The notes: generated by a model from the sequence alone, not told the origin. A stretch of 39,774 bases of DNA from Chara braunii (GCA_003427395.1 BFEA01000159.1:118624-158397); one strand, 5' to 3'. Counted from the first letter of the stretch, positions 1 to 9,904 are shown. Translations and numbers: made by a program.

Positions 1-29
1 AAAAAAAAAAAAAAAAAAGTTTTAAAAAA

Positions 30-640
30 ATTCCGAAATAAATAATGTTATGGAGAAAAATAAACTAAACAACATTTGCCCGGGCACTACATCCAAATTC
101 TTTACCAAATTTGAATTAAAAATCAAATAGAGAAAATAAACACTATGATAAAAAAATAAAAATAAAAAATGAGTGAGTGTGCCCGCACCTTCTCAACACC
201 GCCATCTTTGCCGATTTTTTATTATTTTTTGGCATTGACAAATGCACTGAAAATTTACAGATCTGTAGTTTACATAATCAATAAATCATTAAAAAAAATA
301 ATAATAATAATAACATTGTTTAGGCCCATAAATAAAGTGAAAACAAAAAGTTAAAAGTGAAAAAAAAAAAAAATAGTGAGTGGGCGAACACGTTTTTACA
401 CCCCCATCTTTGATGATTTTTCATGTTTTTTTTGGCTCAGCAGAATGGCTTCAAAATTAATAGGCGTGTAGGCTACATCATAGAGAACTAAAAAAAAAAA
501 CATTCAGAAAAAAAAACTTATTTTTAGACCCTGAAACATGTTTTGGCGGGGGCCGAACCTGGAGGCGTTCGGCCCCCGAATGCCCGAACGTTCGGGGGCC
601 AGCCCGGGGTGCCCCCGAACGTTCGGTCAGGTAACCCTGG
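30..640 (+). repeat. AT-rich interspersed repeat with GC-palindrome core, copy 1
   Basis: First of three copies of one repeat family; the others are at 1800-2633 (reverse) and 3480-4170 (forward). Shared landmarks in order are a TTTGCC(T/C)G(A/G)GCA(C/T)TACATCCAAATT block, a GAGCACCTTTTC-like block followed by CACCGCCATCTTTG, a second block with CATCTTTG after a stretch rich in AAAGTGAAAACAAAAAG, then TTTTTAGGCCC and a GC-rich terminal part. In this copy the GC part (541-640) carries two perfect palindromes, CCCGAACGTTCGGG (583-596) and CCGAACGTTCGG (615-626). Apparent open frames here are short and low-complexity, so no gene is called. The type of element is unknown. Confidence 0.6.
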
Positions 641-779
641 TCAAAACTCAAAAAATAAAATAAAAAAACGAAGTTGTAGGTCTCAAAAATACTTACAACC
701 CCATATATATATATATATATTTAAATATTCGTAACTTACAAAAAAATAAACGAGGATCCCGTTGTAACCTGTCTAACGA

Positions 780-1700
780 GCTTTTCAACGAGGATTCAAC
801 GCGGATTCAACATGCGCTGAATCTTTCAATGCGGAACCCACGTTGAATCGATTTTCGGACGTACAGATACAAAAAATACACTCCAAGATTTTAGAATTTT
901 ACTTTGCCATTTTGGAGGTAATTATATCATGACACGTGTTCACGATCTTACTACCGAAACACCTCGACCTTTAGGATTTAATGTAATAATTTTGGATAAT
1001 ATTATGAGAATTTCTGACATGCGTTCGGGTTTTACTACTGAAAACGCATTTCATGATTTTGTGATATTACTTAGTCATTTTGCGTGCTTATATCCCGATG
1101 TACGTTCAAAACTTCGTTATCAAAAATACACTTCAAGACTCTGAGATTTTACATCTGTAGCAGACCGAACATGTTCGGAGCTTTTCTAAACGTCCGAACA
1201 TGTTCGGGTGTTCGACTTAAAAAAAAAATAAAAATAAAAATAAAAAAATTGATTCTTAACTCTACTTTGTTTGGTTACAAATTTGAGCATACCTCCTTGA
1301 CAAAAGTTGTTTGGATTATTATTGTACATAACATATATATTTTTCAGATTTTTCGGAGAATTTGTTTGTTTGTTTGTTTTGTAAATATTTTTGTGGTTGC
1401 ATTCGATTAGTTTTGACGCTCGTTCGTGTTCGGTCCCGAACGTTCGTGACCGAACCCGAACACGATGTTACACAAATTTTACTTAGTCTTCCTTTTTACT
1501 TATATCTCATCGGTTGCGTTTCAAATTTTGTTATCCAAAACATAATTCGAGATTTTGAGACTTTATCTAATCATGTTGGCTAGTTGTATCCCGACTTGCG
1601 TTCCAGATTTCCTCGGCTTTTCAAGACTTCAAGATTTTACATAGTTATTTTCTGTAGTTATATCCCGATGTATGTTCAACATTGGGATATAACTTCAAGA
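780..1700 (+). repeat. Degenerate repeats around CCCGATGTACGTTC ... AAGATTTTAC
   Basis: A loose module (CCCGA(T/C)(G/T)T(A/G)CGTTC, about 30-45 bp of variable sequence, then CAAGA...TTTTAC) recurs near 855-905, 1088-1152, 1588-1640 and 1661-1712. A related stretch lies far away at 20960-21040. Between the units are two copies of the palindrome CCGAACATGTTCGG (1165-1178 and 1194-1207). At 1656-1694 the repeat folds into a hairpin with an 11-bp perfect arm (AGTTATATCCC with its complement), one mismatch and 4 more bp. No protein-coding signal was recognised. Confidence 0.45.
1165..1207. repeat. Two perfect 14-bp palindromes CCGAACATGTTCGG
   Basis: The palindrome CCGAACATGTTCGG occurs at 1165-1178 and again at 1194-1207, separated by 15 bp. 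It shares the half-site CCGAAC with the CCGAACGTTCGG palindromes at 583-626. This looks like a recurrent structural or binding motif of this AT-rich repeat zone. Confidence 0.7.
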
Positions 1701-1799
1701 TTTTACTTAGTCTTTCTTTTTCGTATGTTAAAAAAATATATATATATAAAAAAAAATATTTTCTAGAATAATGATACGAACAACTTTTGCGTAGGAGTC

Positions 1800-2632
1800 A
1801 TATTTGAATTCCCAACAAAGTTTGATTTAAAAATAAAAAACCTAAAATTAAAAATAAATAAATATATATATATACAGGGTTACCAGCCCGTACGTACGGA
1901 GGCCCCCGGGCGGACCTCCGTACATTCGGGCGTTCGGGGTCCCGTACGGGGCCGAACCCGACGGCGTTCGTCCCCCGCCAAAAATTATTTCGGGGCCTAA
2001 AAATAATTGTTGTTTTTCTGAATTTTTTTTTATGAGTTCTATATGACGTGAGGTACATGCCTAACAATTTTCAAGTCATTTGGCCTAGCCAAATAAGAAT
2101 TAAAAATCGTCAAAGATGGCTGTGTCAAAACGTGCTCGCCCACGTTTTTTTTCACTTTTTACTTTTTGTTTTCACTTAAGTTCGGGGTCTAAACAATTTT
2201 ATTATTTTTTGAAACTTTTTTAGTAGGTTTTGTATTATTTGAAGTACACATCTGTAAATTTTCAGGGCATTTAGCTATGCCAACAAAAAAATGAAAAATC
2301 GTCAAAGATGGCGGTGTTGAAAACATGCTCGCGCACTCACTAAATTTAATTCTCTTTTTATTTTTATTTACTTTTATTATTAGTATTTGTTCTGTGTATT
2401 TTATTTTTATTTCAAATTTGGTAAGGAATTCGGACATTATGATCAGGCAAATCTTGTTTAATTTATTTTTCTCCACAACATATCGTTTTTTTCAGATTTT
2501 TTTGATAACTTTTTTTTTTTTTTTTTTTTTTTGGTCCATGTTCAGTCCGAATGGCCGAACGCATTCCCAAGGGGTCCCATATGTTCGGGCGTTCGGGTTC
2601 GGGCATTCGGCCCGTCCCGAACGCTGGTTACC

Positions 2633-2633
<1 letters not shown>
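1800..2633 (-). repeat. AT-rich interspersed repeat, copy 2 (inverted)
   Basis: Reverse-orientation copy of the family at 30-640 and 3480-4170. Seen in order: the GC-rich part with palindrome CCGTACGTACGG at 1888-1899, the complement of TTTTTAGGCCCCGAAAT, two complements of the CATCTTTG blocks, and the complement of the TTTGCCTGAGCATTACATCC block near 2435. With copy 3 it forms an inverted pair whose arms are about 700 bp. A second GC-rich block rich in TTCGG and CCGAA lies at 2530-2633. No gene is supported. Confidence 0.6.

Positions 2634-2683
<50 letters not shown>
2634..2683. repeat. TA dinucleotide microsatellite
   Basis: About 48 bp of near-pure TA. A second TA run at 3095-3120 lies on the other side of the hammerhead-bearing segment. 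The two runs may mark its edges or a preferred insertion site. Confidence 0.95.
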
Positions 2684-2684
<1 letters not shown>

Positions 2685-2897
2685 CGCTAGCTTCCTGCTA
2701 CGGTTTTTTCCGGTCAGGTCGAGCAGCAGTGGTCGGGGCCGTTACTAGGCGGCCATGCTCTGCCTCTAGTGCCAGCGGCGTGTCTGGAGTGTATTTTTTG
2801 GCTGTGACAGACCTTTCTTTGTTTCGTGGATGTTTTGCTGGCTTCTGATGGGGTGTGAACCTATAGTCTGTGGAGTTTTCCATCTGGTGTGGGTGAG

Positions 2898-2935
2898 TGA
2901 TAGTCTACTTTGATTTTGGTTAAGGTAGATTATCA
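2898..2935 (+). other. 11-bp stem-loop upstream of the hammerhead fold
   Basis: The arm TGATAGTCTAC (2898-2908) pairs with GTAGATTATCA (2925-2935) over 11 bp, with a single G-U wobble and a 16-nt loop. It lies 29 nt upstream of the ribozyme fold and could be part of the same folded RNA. Confidence 0.6.
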
Positions 2936-2964
2936 TTTACAGTGTAATCAGTGAGGGGATTCTG

Positions 2965-3022
2965 CAGACTGTTGAGGGTTCAACCTCCTAATGAGTCGGT
3001 GAAACTCCGACGAAACAGTTTG
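2965..3022 (+). ncRNA. Type III hammerhead ribozyme-like fold (core G5 replaced by A)
   Basis: All three helices can be drawn. Stem III pairs CAGACTGT (2965-2972) with ACAGTTTG (3015-3022), 8 bp with one wobble. The expected cleavage position follows T2973. Stem I is GAGG (2974-2977) with CCTC (2984-2987) and loop GTTCAA. Next comes CTAATGA (2988-2994) where the family has CTGATGA. Stem II is GTCGG (2995-2999) with CCGAC (3007-3011) and loop TGAAACT, followed by the conserved GAA at 3012-3014. The open end is stem III, so this is type III, the arrangement found in plant retrozymes. The one core deviation, G5 to A, is expected to abolish or greatly slow self-cleavage, so this copy is probably a relic. 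Both loops could make the usual loop I-loop II contact. Confidence 0.7.
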
Positions 3023-3094
3023 TCACAGCCCCTCGTTTGTTGTCCTCTTCTCTCTCTCTGCCTACGGTTTACCGGACAGTTCTGTTTGTGACGA

Positions 3095-3120
3095 TATATA
3101 TATATATATATATATATATA
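3095..3120. repeat. TA dinucleotide microsatellite
   Basis: About 26 bp of pure TA, directly before the second copy of the GGCCG...CTCTAGTGCC direct repeat. Confidence 0.95.
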
Positions 3121-3479
3121 GGCCGCTCTACGCGGCTATGCTGTGCCTCTAGTGCCGGGCCAAAATAATACAAAAAAAAACAAATCCAAAAAATCATAGG
3201 CTACCAGAGTGGCCCGAGGTCACTTGCTTGGCCGGGCCAAAATAATATAAATAAAAATAGAATTTTTAAATTTTATTTTTCATTCTGAATTTGGTGAAGA
3301 ATTTCGATGCGACCCTGAGGCAAAAGTATTTCAGTTTAGTTTTTTGCATAATATAGTATGTTTTCAAGTTTTTTGGAATACTTGTTTTTTTTTTTCTTTT
3401 TGCTGGGACCTTCCCTGGTCCTTGCACGGGCTGGCCACCCAGGACCCGGGCGGCCCGGCTGGTAGCCTAGAGAAAATAT

Positions 3480-4170
3480 GAAAAAAAGATATGTTATGAA
3501 AAACAAAAAAAATAAATAAGATTTGCCTGAGCATTACATCCAAATTTATTTCCAAATTTTAAATAAAAATAAAATACGAAAAAAAAATAATAATAAAAAT
3601 AACAAAACATAAAATTAAAATTATAGTTAGCGAGTGCGCGAGCACCTTTTCGACACCACTATCTTTGGCGATTTTTTTTTTTTTTTTTGGCATAGGTAAA
3701 TGCCCTGAACATTTACGGATGTGTACTTCAAAGAATGCAGAACCCACAAAAAAAAAATCAAAAAATAATAAAATTGTTTAGACCTCGAACTAAAGTGAAA
3801 ACAAAAAGCAAAAAGTGAAAACAAACCCGGGGGAGCACGTTTTGACACCACCATCTTTGGAGATTTTTAAATTGTATTTGGCTGCGCCACATTACTTGAA
3901 AATTCATAGGCATGTACCTCACGTCATAGAAAGCGGACAAAAAATAAAACAGGAAAAACTTATCATTTTTAGGCCCCGAAATTATTTTTTGCGGGGGACG
4001 AATGCCATCGGGTTCGGACCACGTACGGGACCCCGAACGCCCGTACGTACAGAGGCCCGGGGACCTCCGTACGTATGGGCTGGTGATCCTAATTTTGATA
4101 ATATTACCTTGTTTTTAGTTTTTAACTTTTTAATTTCTTACTCGAGTTTGGTTGGGAATTCGGGGATAAC
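3480..4170 (+). repeat. AT-rich interspersed repeat, copy 3
   Basis: Forward copy of the family also seen at 30-640 and reversed at 1800-2633. It has the AGATTTGCCTGAGCATTACATCC block (3519 onward), GCGAGCACCTTTTCGACACC, the second block ending in CATCTTTGG near 3853, the TTTTTAGGCCCCGAAAT element near 3965, and a GC-rich part (3990-4090) with several CGTACG units. Open frames in it are poly-K/poly-F low-complexity artefacts. Confidence 0.6.
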
Positions 4171-4189
4171 TCCGGAGAAAAAATTATTT

Positions 4190-5140
4190 ATGTCATGTTT
4201 CTTCATAACATATATTTGTTACAAAAGTTTGTTCTATTTTTTTTTCTTTTTTCCTATTTTTTTAATTATTATTTCAATTGATTTGTTTTTTGTATCTTTG
4301 ATTTTTAAATCGATTTTCGTACAAAATTTGGAGATGTGCACGATCTAACTCGCCCCCACCCCAAACTTAGGAATAGCCACTTCGCTTGCCCGTTTTCATT
4401 GGGGATTGCCTGAGCTATGCGTTCGTCGCCCTTCCTCTTTCGACATAGCTCCCTCCGCCATAGCGCGGTGCACTAGCCTTGGCTACTAACCACCTGTTCC
4501 ACTGACTCCTCAGTGAAACTAGCATCACAATCGAATTCGCCCGGGGTCAAAACCCTCGGACCACTTCCTTCCCCCCCGGAATCCACTGAGAACCGGGCAA
4601 GTTATGCCCGTTTCTTCCTTCTCCTTCTCTCCACCATCGCCAGCTCAACGCACCCCATTCTTCACTAACCTCTCGTTTTACTAACCCTTTACCAAAACTA
4701 ACATCATAATTAGGTTCGCCGACCCCCAGAGTACTGGAAGCGACCCCAGTGTTACCCGATTTTGTCAAGGATCGGGCAATAACCTCGTTCCCCTCTCCAC
4801 CATATCATATCCCTCCGTCGCTACATGCACCCGGCGCGTTAGTTCGTCCGGGTTCATCCACCATCCACCCACTTTATCCCCCCAGCGCTCGTCGCCTATG
4901 TCGCTCTGGCCGGCAAGTACCTGACTCCGGCGTTCTCACACCGCGGTGGCAGTCTGGCAAAAGTATCTCCCGACTTTTCTTTCCCCACGTTTGCCGAGAT
5001 AGTGCCCCGCCCGTTGTTGCTCCGGGCTGCCTGGCCGAACCCCGCCGCCCGCTGCCTCTCTTCGCCCGTCACCTTCGAGTCGTGGCACATGCACCCCGCG
5101 CAGATTCTCGTCTTGGTCCACCCGCTGGCTTCACCACCCC
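4190..5140. other. C/T-rich stretch without a recognisable gene
   Basis: Composition changes sharply near 4350 from AT-rich to C/T-rich. Frames of up to 147 codons are open here, but they are rich in P, S and R on one strand and G, E and R on the other, as expected from composition alone. No domain, splice pattern or repeat unit was recognised. A similar C/T-rich texture returns at 30600-31600. Confidence 0.4.
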
Positions 5141-5144
5141 GCCA

Positions 5145-5232
5145 GCCTTTGTCCGACTTATGCCTGTTATCCTAGCGCGTGGGTCGTGCTAGTCTTCTCT
5201 GTATCGTTCCATCCTACGGATGCCCGAAGGAC
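5145..5232 (-). ncRNA. U6: U6 spliceosomal snRNA-like sequence, copy 1 (probably a pseudogene)
   Basis: Read on the minus strand from 5232, the sequence follows plant U6 along its length: a 5' GTCCTTCGGGC-ATCCG segment, TGGAACGATACAGAGAAGA with an intact ACAGAGA box (which pairs with the 5' splice site in the spliceosome), TAGCA containing the AGC triad region, a GCGC-AGGAT-ACA-GCA internal stem-loop region, and a 3' AA-TCG tail. Substitutions and small gaps are spread throughout. I see no TATA box at the usual short distance upstream and no T-run at the 3' end, so transcription by RNA polymerase III is doubtful. A dispersed U6-derived copy is most likely. Confidence 0.75.
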
Positions 5233-5307
5233 TCACTTGCAGCAGCGCCCCGCGGCTCTTCACGGCCCAAACAGCCTAACCGCCACGTCACGTTACCGTG
5301 TACGGAT

Positions 5308-5328
5308 CCGGCCCTCTTATAAGGCCGG
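5308..5328. other. CCGGCC/GGCCGG hairpin between the two U6-like copies
   Basis: CCGGCC at 5308-5313 pairs perfectly with GGCCGG at 5323-5328 around a 9-nt A/T-rich loop containing TTATAA. It lies 76-96 bp upstream of U6-like copy 1, too far to be a standard TATA box for it. Confidence 0.5.
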
Positions 5329-5353
5329 GTTCGAGTAGGTACGCCCCCCCCCC

Positions 5354-5434
5354 TTTCATAATGTATGCGTGTCACCCCACGGCCATGCTAACCTTCTCTG
5401 TGTCGTTCCAATTCTAACAGATGTCCCAAGGGAC
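5354..5434 (-). ncRNA. U6: U6 spliceosomal snRNA-like sequence, copy 2, shortened in the internal stem-loop
   Basis: On the minus strand from 5434 the 5' hairpin GTCCCTTGGGAC is perfect, followed by an ATTGGAACGA(C)ACAGAGAAG block, TTAGCATGGCC with the ACAGAGA box and AGC region intact, and GTGACACGCA at the 3' side. The stretch that forms the catalytic internal stem-loop in U6 (around CCTGCGCAAGGA) is several bases shorter and replaced by GTGGGG. There is no 3' T-run; the minus strand runs into G10-12 instead. It is in the same orientation as copy 1, about 200 bp away, so a duplication is implied. Probably non-functional. Confidence 0.72.
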
Positions 5435-5603
5435 ACAACCTTCGCAGTACCCCGCGGCCCTGCAAACCGGCCCAAGGTAATTCAAAATACAGGGTTTACC
5501 CCACCAGGTTCCATCCTCTCGGGTCGAACACAGGTCCGTATTTCAACAGCTCGTGAGTGCACTTAATGAATTAAGCCCATGGGGCCTGCCATACCCCCAT
5601 TGT

Positions 5604-5633
5604 GCCGCGCCCCAAGATAAGGCGGGGCGCGGC
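5604..5633. other. Perfect 10-bp GC hairpin
   Basis: GCCGCGCCCC (5604-5613) pairs perfectly with GGGGCGCGGC (5624-5633) around a 10-nt loop. This is very stable, but no T-run or gene context suggests a terminator. It sits in a GC-rich stretch (5550-6240) whose long frames on both strands look compositional. Confidence 0.6.
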
Positions 5634-6262
5634 CGGCGCAGCCACGAAAACAGTGTGTAATTACACTTCAGGCAACACCATGAATGCAACACACCCTTTG
5701 CGACCCCACCGCCACCTCGCGCCCCCGAACGGGACGCGACAAAGAAAACAAGAAGGAGGGATAACACAGAAAAAAATAAAAGTAGTGTCGGGGAACAACG
5801 GGGCTGTTCGCACCTCGCCACCCGCCGCCGCCCCCGTAAACAAAACTGAGGAGGATTGCCCTGGCTGCGCTACACCCCACCGGCCCCCTTCCGTGACGCT
5901 CCGCTGCAGTTGATGCGCCAACGCCCGCCGACCTCGATCCCCGGACCTCCATGGGAGCAATCCGACATCGTAACCTATAGGGCTACGCCCGAGCCTGAGA
6001 TCCACATCCGCGGAGTGCCATATAAGGCGGTGTGGCGCTGCGCTCAGGCGGAGGGAAACTGGCCTGAGCCTCACCCTTGCCTACAACCATGAGCGAGGCC
6101 GCCCAGCGTCTGCGCCGACTTACCAAGCTGTACCAAGGCCGCCACTCGCGCCACCCCGCGTGCCAAGACGTACCGCCGTCACACTGTCGCCGTCGTTGTC
6201 CGCCCCTGAGGTCGCCCTCCGGACGCACGCGTAACTCAATCAAACATAGCGACCCCGTGGAT

Positions 6263-6415
6263 CTTGATTGATCGATTGATCATTTGATCGATTGTGTTCG
6301 ATTGATTGATTGATTGATTGATTGTTTAATTGATTGATTGATTGATTGAGCGATTCATTGATCGATTGATGGTTCGATTGATTGATTGTTTGATTGATTG
6401 ATGGATCGATTGATC

Positions 6416-6453
<38 letters not shown>

Positions 6454-6560
6454 TTGATTGATTGACTGATTGATTGATTCATTGATTGATTGATTCATTG
6501 ATTGATTGATTCATTGATTGATTCATTGATTGATTCATTGATTGATTCATCGATTGGTTG
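6263..6560 (+). repeat. GATT tetranucleotide microsatellite
   Basis: About 300 bp of degenerate GATT/GATC/CATT units, also recognisable at 6690-6730. Long frames of I/D/S or N/Q/S repeats are artefacts of this array. Confidence 0.95.
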
Positions 6561-6749
6561 TTTGTGTGTGTGTGCGTACGTGTGTGTGTTTGTTTGTGTG
6601 TGTGAAAGAGAAACAGAGAGGGAGAGAGAGAGAGAGATAGACAAAGATGAAATCAATCAGACCAATCAAGATCGCGGATCTTGATCGGCCTGATTGAATG
6701 ATTGATTGATTGCTTAATTGCTCGATTGATCGTGTGCGTGTGTGTTTCC

Positions 6750-6998
<249 letters not shown>

Positions 6999-7149
6999 AG
7001 AACGCACTTTTTTTGTCATTGGACTAGAAGCGCTGCGGGATGACGACGACGTGGACGACAGCGACGCAGAAAATGACGGTGCTGGTCGCGACGTAGGATA
7101 CGACGACACGGAGGATAGCGACAGCAGATATGGCAAGAAGAGGAATGTG

Positions 7150-7239
7150 GCGACGCGGGAAATGGCCACGCGGGAGACGACGACGTGGGAGATGGCGACC
7201 CGGGGTATGGCGACGCGGGAGATGGCGACCCGGGAGATG
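7150..7239 (+). repeat. 15-bp minisatellite, six units
   Basis: Six consecutive 15-bp units close to GCGACGCGGGAGATG. The period is a multiple of three, so the frame stays open (A-T-R-E-M repeats), but no start, domain or conserved flank supports a protein. Confidence 0.85.
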
Positions 7240-7349
7240 GAAAGTGGTGTGTCTGGCGACGTGATGGTTATGGCGACGGCAAAGGCGGAAGGTGCTGGCG
7301 CGATACTGGTTGGCGACACCTACAATTGCCAGCGCTGTGGGTACCTACA

Positions 7350-7815
7350 ACTGCATGCATTGTGGTGTAAATTCGCGGGGTGGCGTCGGCGTCATTCGAA
7401 TGGCGGATGCAGTTGTGTGGGACCCAAAAAGTGGGGTGGGCGGGAAAGTTTCTTCCAGCGGGTTCATGGGAGCTGTCGATATAGCCCGATCAGGCAGTTC
7501 GTACAGAGCCTCCAAGTTACGGCCCGCCCTCCGGCAACGGGTCCGGAAAGCGGGATTTGGAGACGGGACGGTCTTCGGGACCTGAGTGTGCCTGCGGCTG
7601 CAGCGTAGTGGCGTGAATTTGCCAATTTGCGGTGGCGTCATTCAAAAGGCGCATGCATCCCTGCGGGCCTGTAAAAGGAAAAGGGTGGGCGGGAAAGTTT
7701 TCGCCAGCTGGTATATAGCAGCCATCGATCGAGCGCGATCGGGCGGTTGCAACTGACCAGGCCTCTAAATTGCGTCCCTCCCTCCCGCAACGGTTACGTA
7801 AAGGGCCCACCTGAC
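7350..7815 (+). repeat. Tandem duplication, period about 249 bp
   Basis: Two diverged copies: GGGTGGGCGGGAAAGTTT occurs at 7434 and 7683, and flanking blocks (GGCGTCATTC, GCCTC-AA-TTRCG-CCC, GCAACGG) recur at the same spacing. The open frame from the GA microsatellite through this area to about 7608 is not convincing as a gene. Confidence 0.75.
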
Positions 7816-8700
7816 GACAGAGCTCCCGACGCGACTCTCCGCAAGGACGAACTTTGCGGCGGCCTGTGACGAACGTGGCAGTTGGCAGCATGAAACGGAC
7901 CGGGGTGCTGTCGACCCCGTTCGCTGGTGTCATTTGCTCCGAGCTCTACTGCAGCGACTCGTCCGCCATCACTAGAAGACGCCCGCCATCATATCGCAGG
8001 CCACAAGAGCTTTCAGGGCGTCGTTGTTCAGACTACCAGGGGCGCTTACGTTAACACCACGTGACGCGCCACCTTGCGTGTGAACGCGTTCGCTCTGGCC
8101 TTTCCGTACGTGCGTTTGAGGATTTTATCGTCTCGCAGGTCAGTAGTAGGCCTACTTCCTGTGCTCGGCCCCTCAACTCTTCCAAGCCCCTTCGTCTTCG
8201 GATTGCCCGTCCACATCTTCTTCCTCCTTGATTTTCGGCCCCTCTTTCCCCATCTTCCTGAAGAGATCGGAATGTTGTCGCCCATCCACTTCCCTCTTCT
8301 GCCTCTTCATTCGCGCACGAGTCGACCGACATACGATCTTGAAGACAACGAAACCAATCGGCATGCGGACGGGCGTCTGCTGTTTAAAAGCACAGAAGTC
8401 ACGAGCTGCTGACATATGTTGACGTCATCATCTTTTGCATGACGTCGGCAAATGGCATCAGCTTGCGGCTTTCACGGTCAAGATCTTTGGGCGCCCACGA
8501 CGAACACATCTGACGCGACGACGACGTCGCATGGCCATTGTTCTTGACGTCCTCGAGATCGCGTCCCGATGGACCTCCTGATCCTGTTTTTCCATCGCCT
8601 GTCCTGAAGTTTTTCGGATGTTGTGCCATCATTGTGGTGATCCCAACATATTACGTGCTTGTCATCGGAATGCTGAGCGCTGAGCTCGCACGATGAATTC
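7816..8700. other. Unassigned stretch before the foldback
   Basis: Open frames of 60-115 codons exist on both strands, but none has a recognisable domain, and overlapping frames are equally open. No repeat unit or RNA gene was recognised. Confidence 0.35.
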
Positions 8701-8972
8701 ATCTGCAATCCTGACCACTGACAGGCAGCAATCTTCTCCTTAGCTAAACCAAACGCGCGCCGCCAAGATAAATCCCCCGTGTCGCGATCTTTCTCGAAGA
8801 CTTGCATCGGGTCTTCGAGAAAGATCGCGAAAGCAAGTATGGTGCGCGGCGGCCAGGGACGACTAGCTTCGTCTTTGCAGGCTGAGTGTTCGACACGGGC
8901 GATTGATCTTGGCGGTGCACGTTCGGTTTAACTGAGGAGAAGATTGATTGCTTGGCAGTGGTCATCCAAAAT
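8700..8972. repeat. Large foldback with a 20-bp perfect core hairpin
   Basis: The core arms TCGCGATCTTTCTCGAAGAC (8782-8801) and its exact complement (8811-8830) are separated by 9 nt. The inverted similarity continues outward: GACCACTG...CAATCTTCTCCT...AAACC..ACG...CCGCCAAGAT.AATC.CCCGTGTCG on the left (8705-8785) is matched in reverse complement at about 8892-8968. The right arm contains an extra block of about 60 bp next to the core. This resembles a foldback or MITE-like element, or a recent inverted duplication. Confidence 0.7.
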
Positions 8973-8995
8973 GAAAGGAGCACTGACAACGACCT

Positions 8996-9150
8996 CGATC
9001 TTGCCCCTTCACGATGGGATGCTGCGGGAATGGTTGTGCTCTGAGGATGTCGTGGTTGTGGCGTGAAATATTCGATCTTGCCACTTCGCAATGATATGCT
9101 GCGGGAATGACGACGCTGCGAGGATGTCGTTGTTGCGCCATGGAACTCAT
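8996..9150 (+). repeat. 77-bp tandem duplication
   Basis: CGATCTTGCC-CTTCRC-ATG-TATGCTGCGGGAATG-like sequence starts at 8996 and again at 9073. Both copies continue to a GAGGATGTCGT-GTTG block. It lies directly right of the foldback. Confidence 0.7.
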
Positions 9151-9840
9151 CGAGCGGCTTGCTGATCCAGTCTGCCTATCGCGGGTCTTGCCGTCTCTGG
9201 GATCTTGTGTCGGCTGTCCCTCATTATCACGTAGGCCTGTGATTAGACCGTTGCATGTACAACTGTCACAAAACATGCAGCTATAACCATCGTATGGAAT
9301 TCGTCGAACTTCCCCAACGTGAAGACCCACCGCACACCGCGAAGACTCATCGTCCCTTGTCGGACACACATCCAGCACTGACGAACCCACATGTCACCGG
9401 CCGTCACACACCTCACGCGCACTGACGATATAGAGGGAAGACCCATCGCGCACCTCAACGTCGTCATAGCGCCGCCTTCCGTGCAGCGTCCCGTCGCGAA
9501 CGAAAGAAACAAACACTCCACACGCCGGCGTGGACATGGTGTTCGACGACGACGGCGTGTTCATATCTGTGTTGAAGTAAGTCACCAATCAATTCCCAGA
9601 TTGATCAGAGATCTATACCCGTCAACCACATTTCAAGTCTGATTAATCCAAGCAGTGGTTTCCGTACTCACTGAAAGGGGCTCGGGTGGTCGTGTAGCGG
9701 GAACGGGAAGGTGACCGGCTGCCTTGGGGAGTTGGTCGCATCAAGAATTCCATAGGGGCCATCGACATCAAATTAACGAATTTGTGAATGACGGTACTAA
9801 ATTTCTTGAATCTCAGCTCCCCCCTCTGCTGTTGTCTTCT
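9151..9840. other. Unassigned stretch left of the palindrome-marked zone
   Basis: No recognisable gene, RNA or repeat. Overlapping frames of up to 142 codons are open on the minus strand, but none resembles a known family. If the following zone is a transposon, its left end could lie here; no terminal inverted repeat could be paired by eye with the sequence near 20750. Confidence 0.3.
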
Positions 9841-9904
9841 TTTAGGGTTCGGATTCATCCGGACCACAACCGAATAGGAGGCAAGGACGACACTTCTCGC
9901 TTTT

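Larger units (their letters stand above)
2699..3156 (+). mobile_element. Candidate retrozyme- or satellite-like unit bounded by short direct repeats
   Basis: A direct repeat begins with TACGGTTT (2699 and about 3063) and is strongest as GGCCG...GC(T/C)ATGCT(C/G)TGCCTCTAGTGCC at 2737-2773 and 3121-3156, giving a period of about 365-385 bp. A TA microsatellite interrupts the second copy. The segment is less AT-rich than its surroundings, contains no credible ORF, and carries a hammerhead-type fold at 2965-3022 and an 11-bp hairpin at 2898-2935. Plant retrozymes are non-autonomous LTR elements with type III hammerheads in repeats of a few hundred bp. That match is inference; a tandem satellite is an alternative. 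Confidence 0.5.

Noticed and set aside
4749-5192. 147-codon plus-strand ORF
   Set aside because: Pro/Ser/Arg-rich by composition, and its end overlaps the U6-like sequence on the other strand.
5543-6243. Several overlapping frames of 78-137 codons on both strands in GC-rich DNA
   Set aside because: The openness is explained by GC content. No frame is preferred and no motif was recognised.
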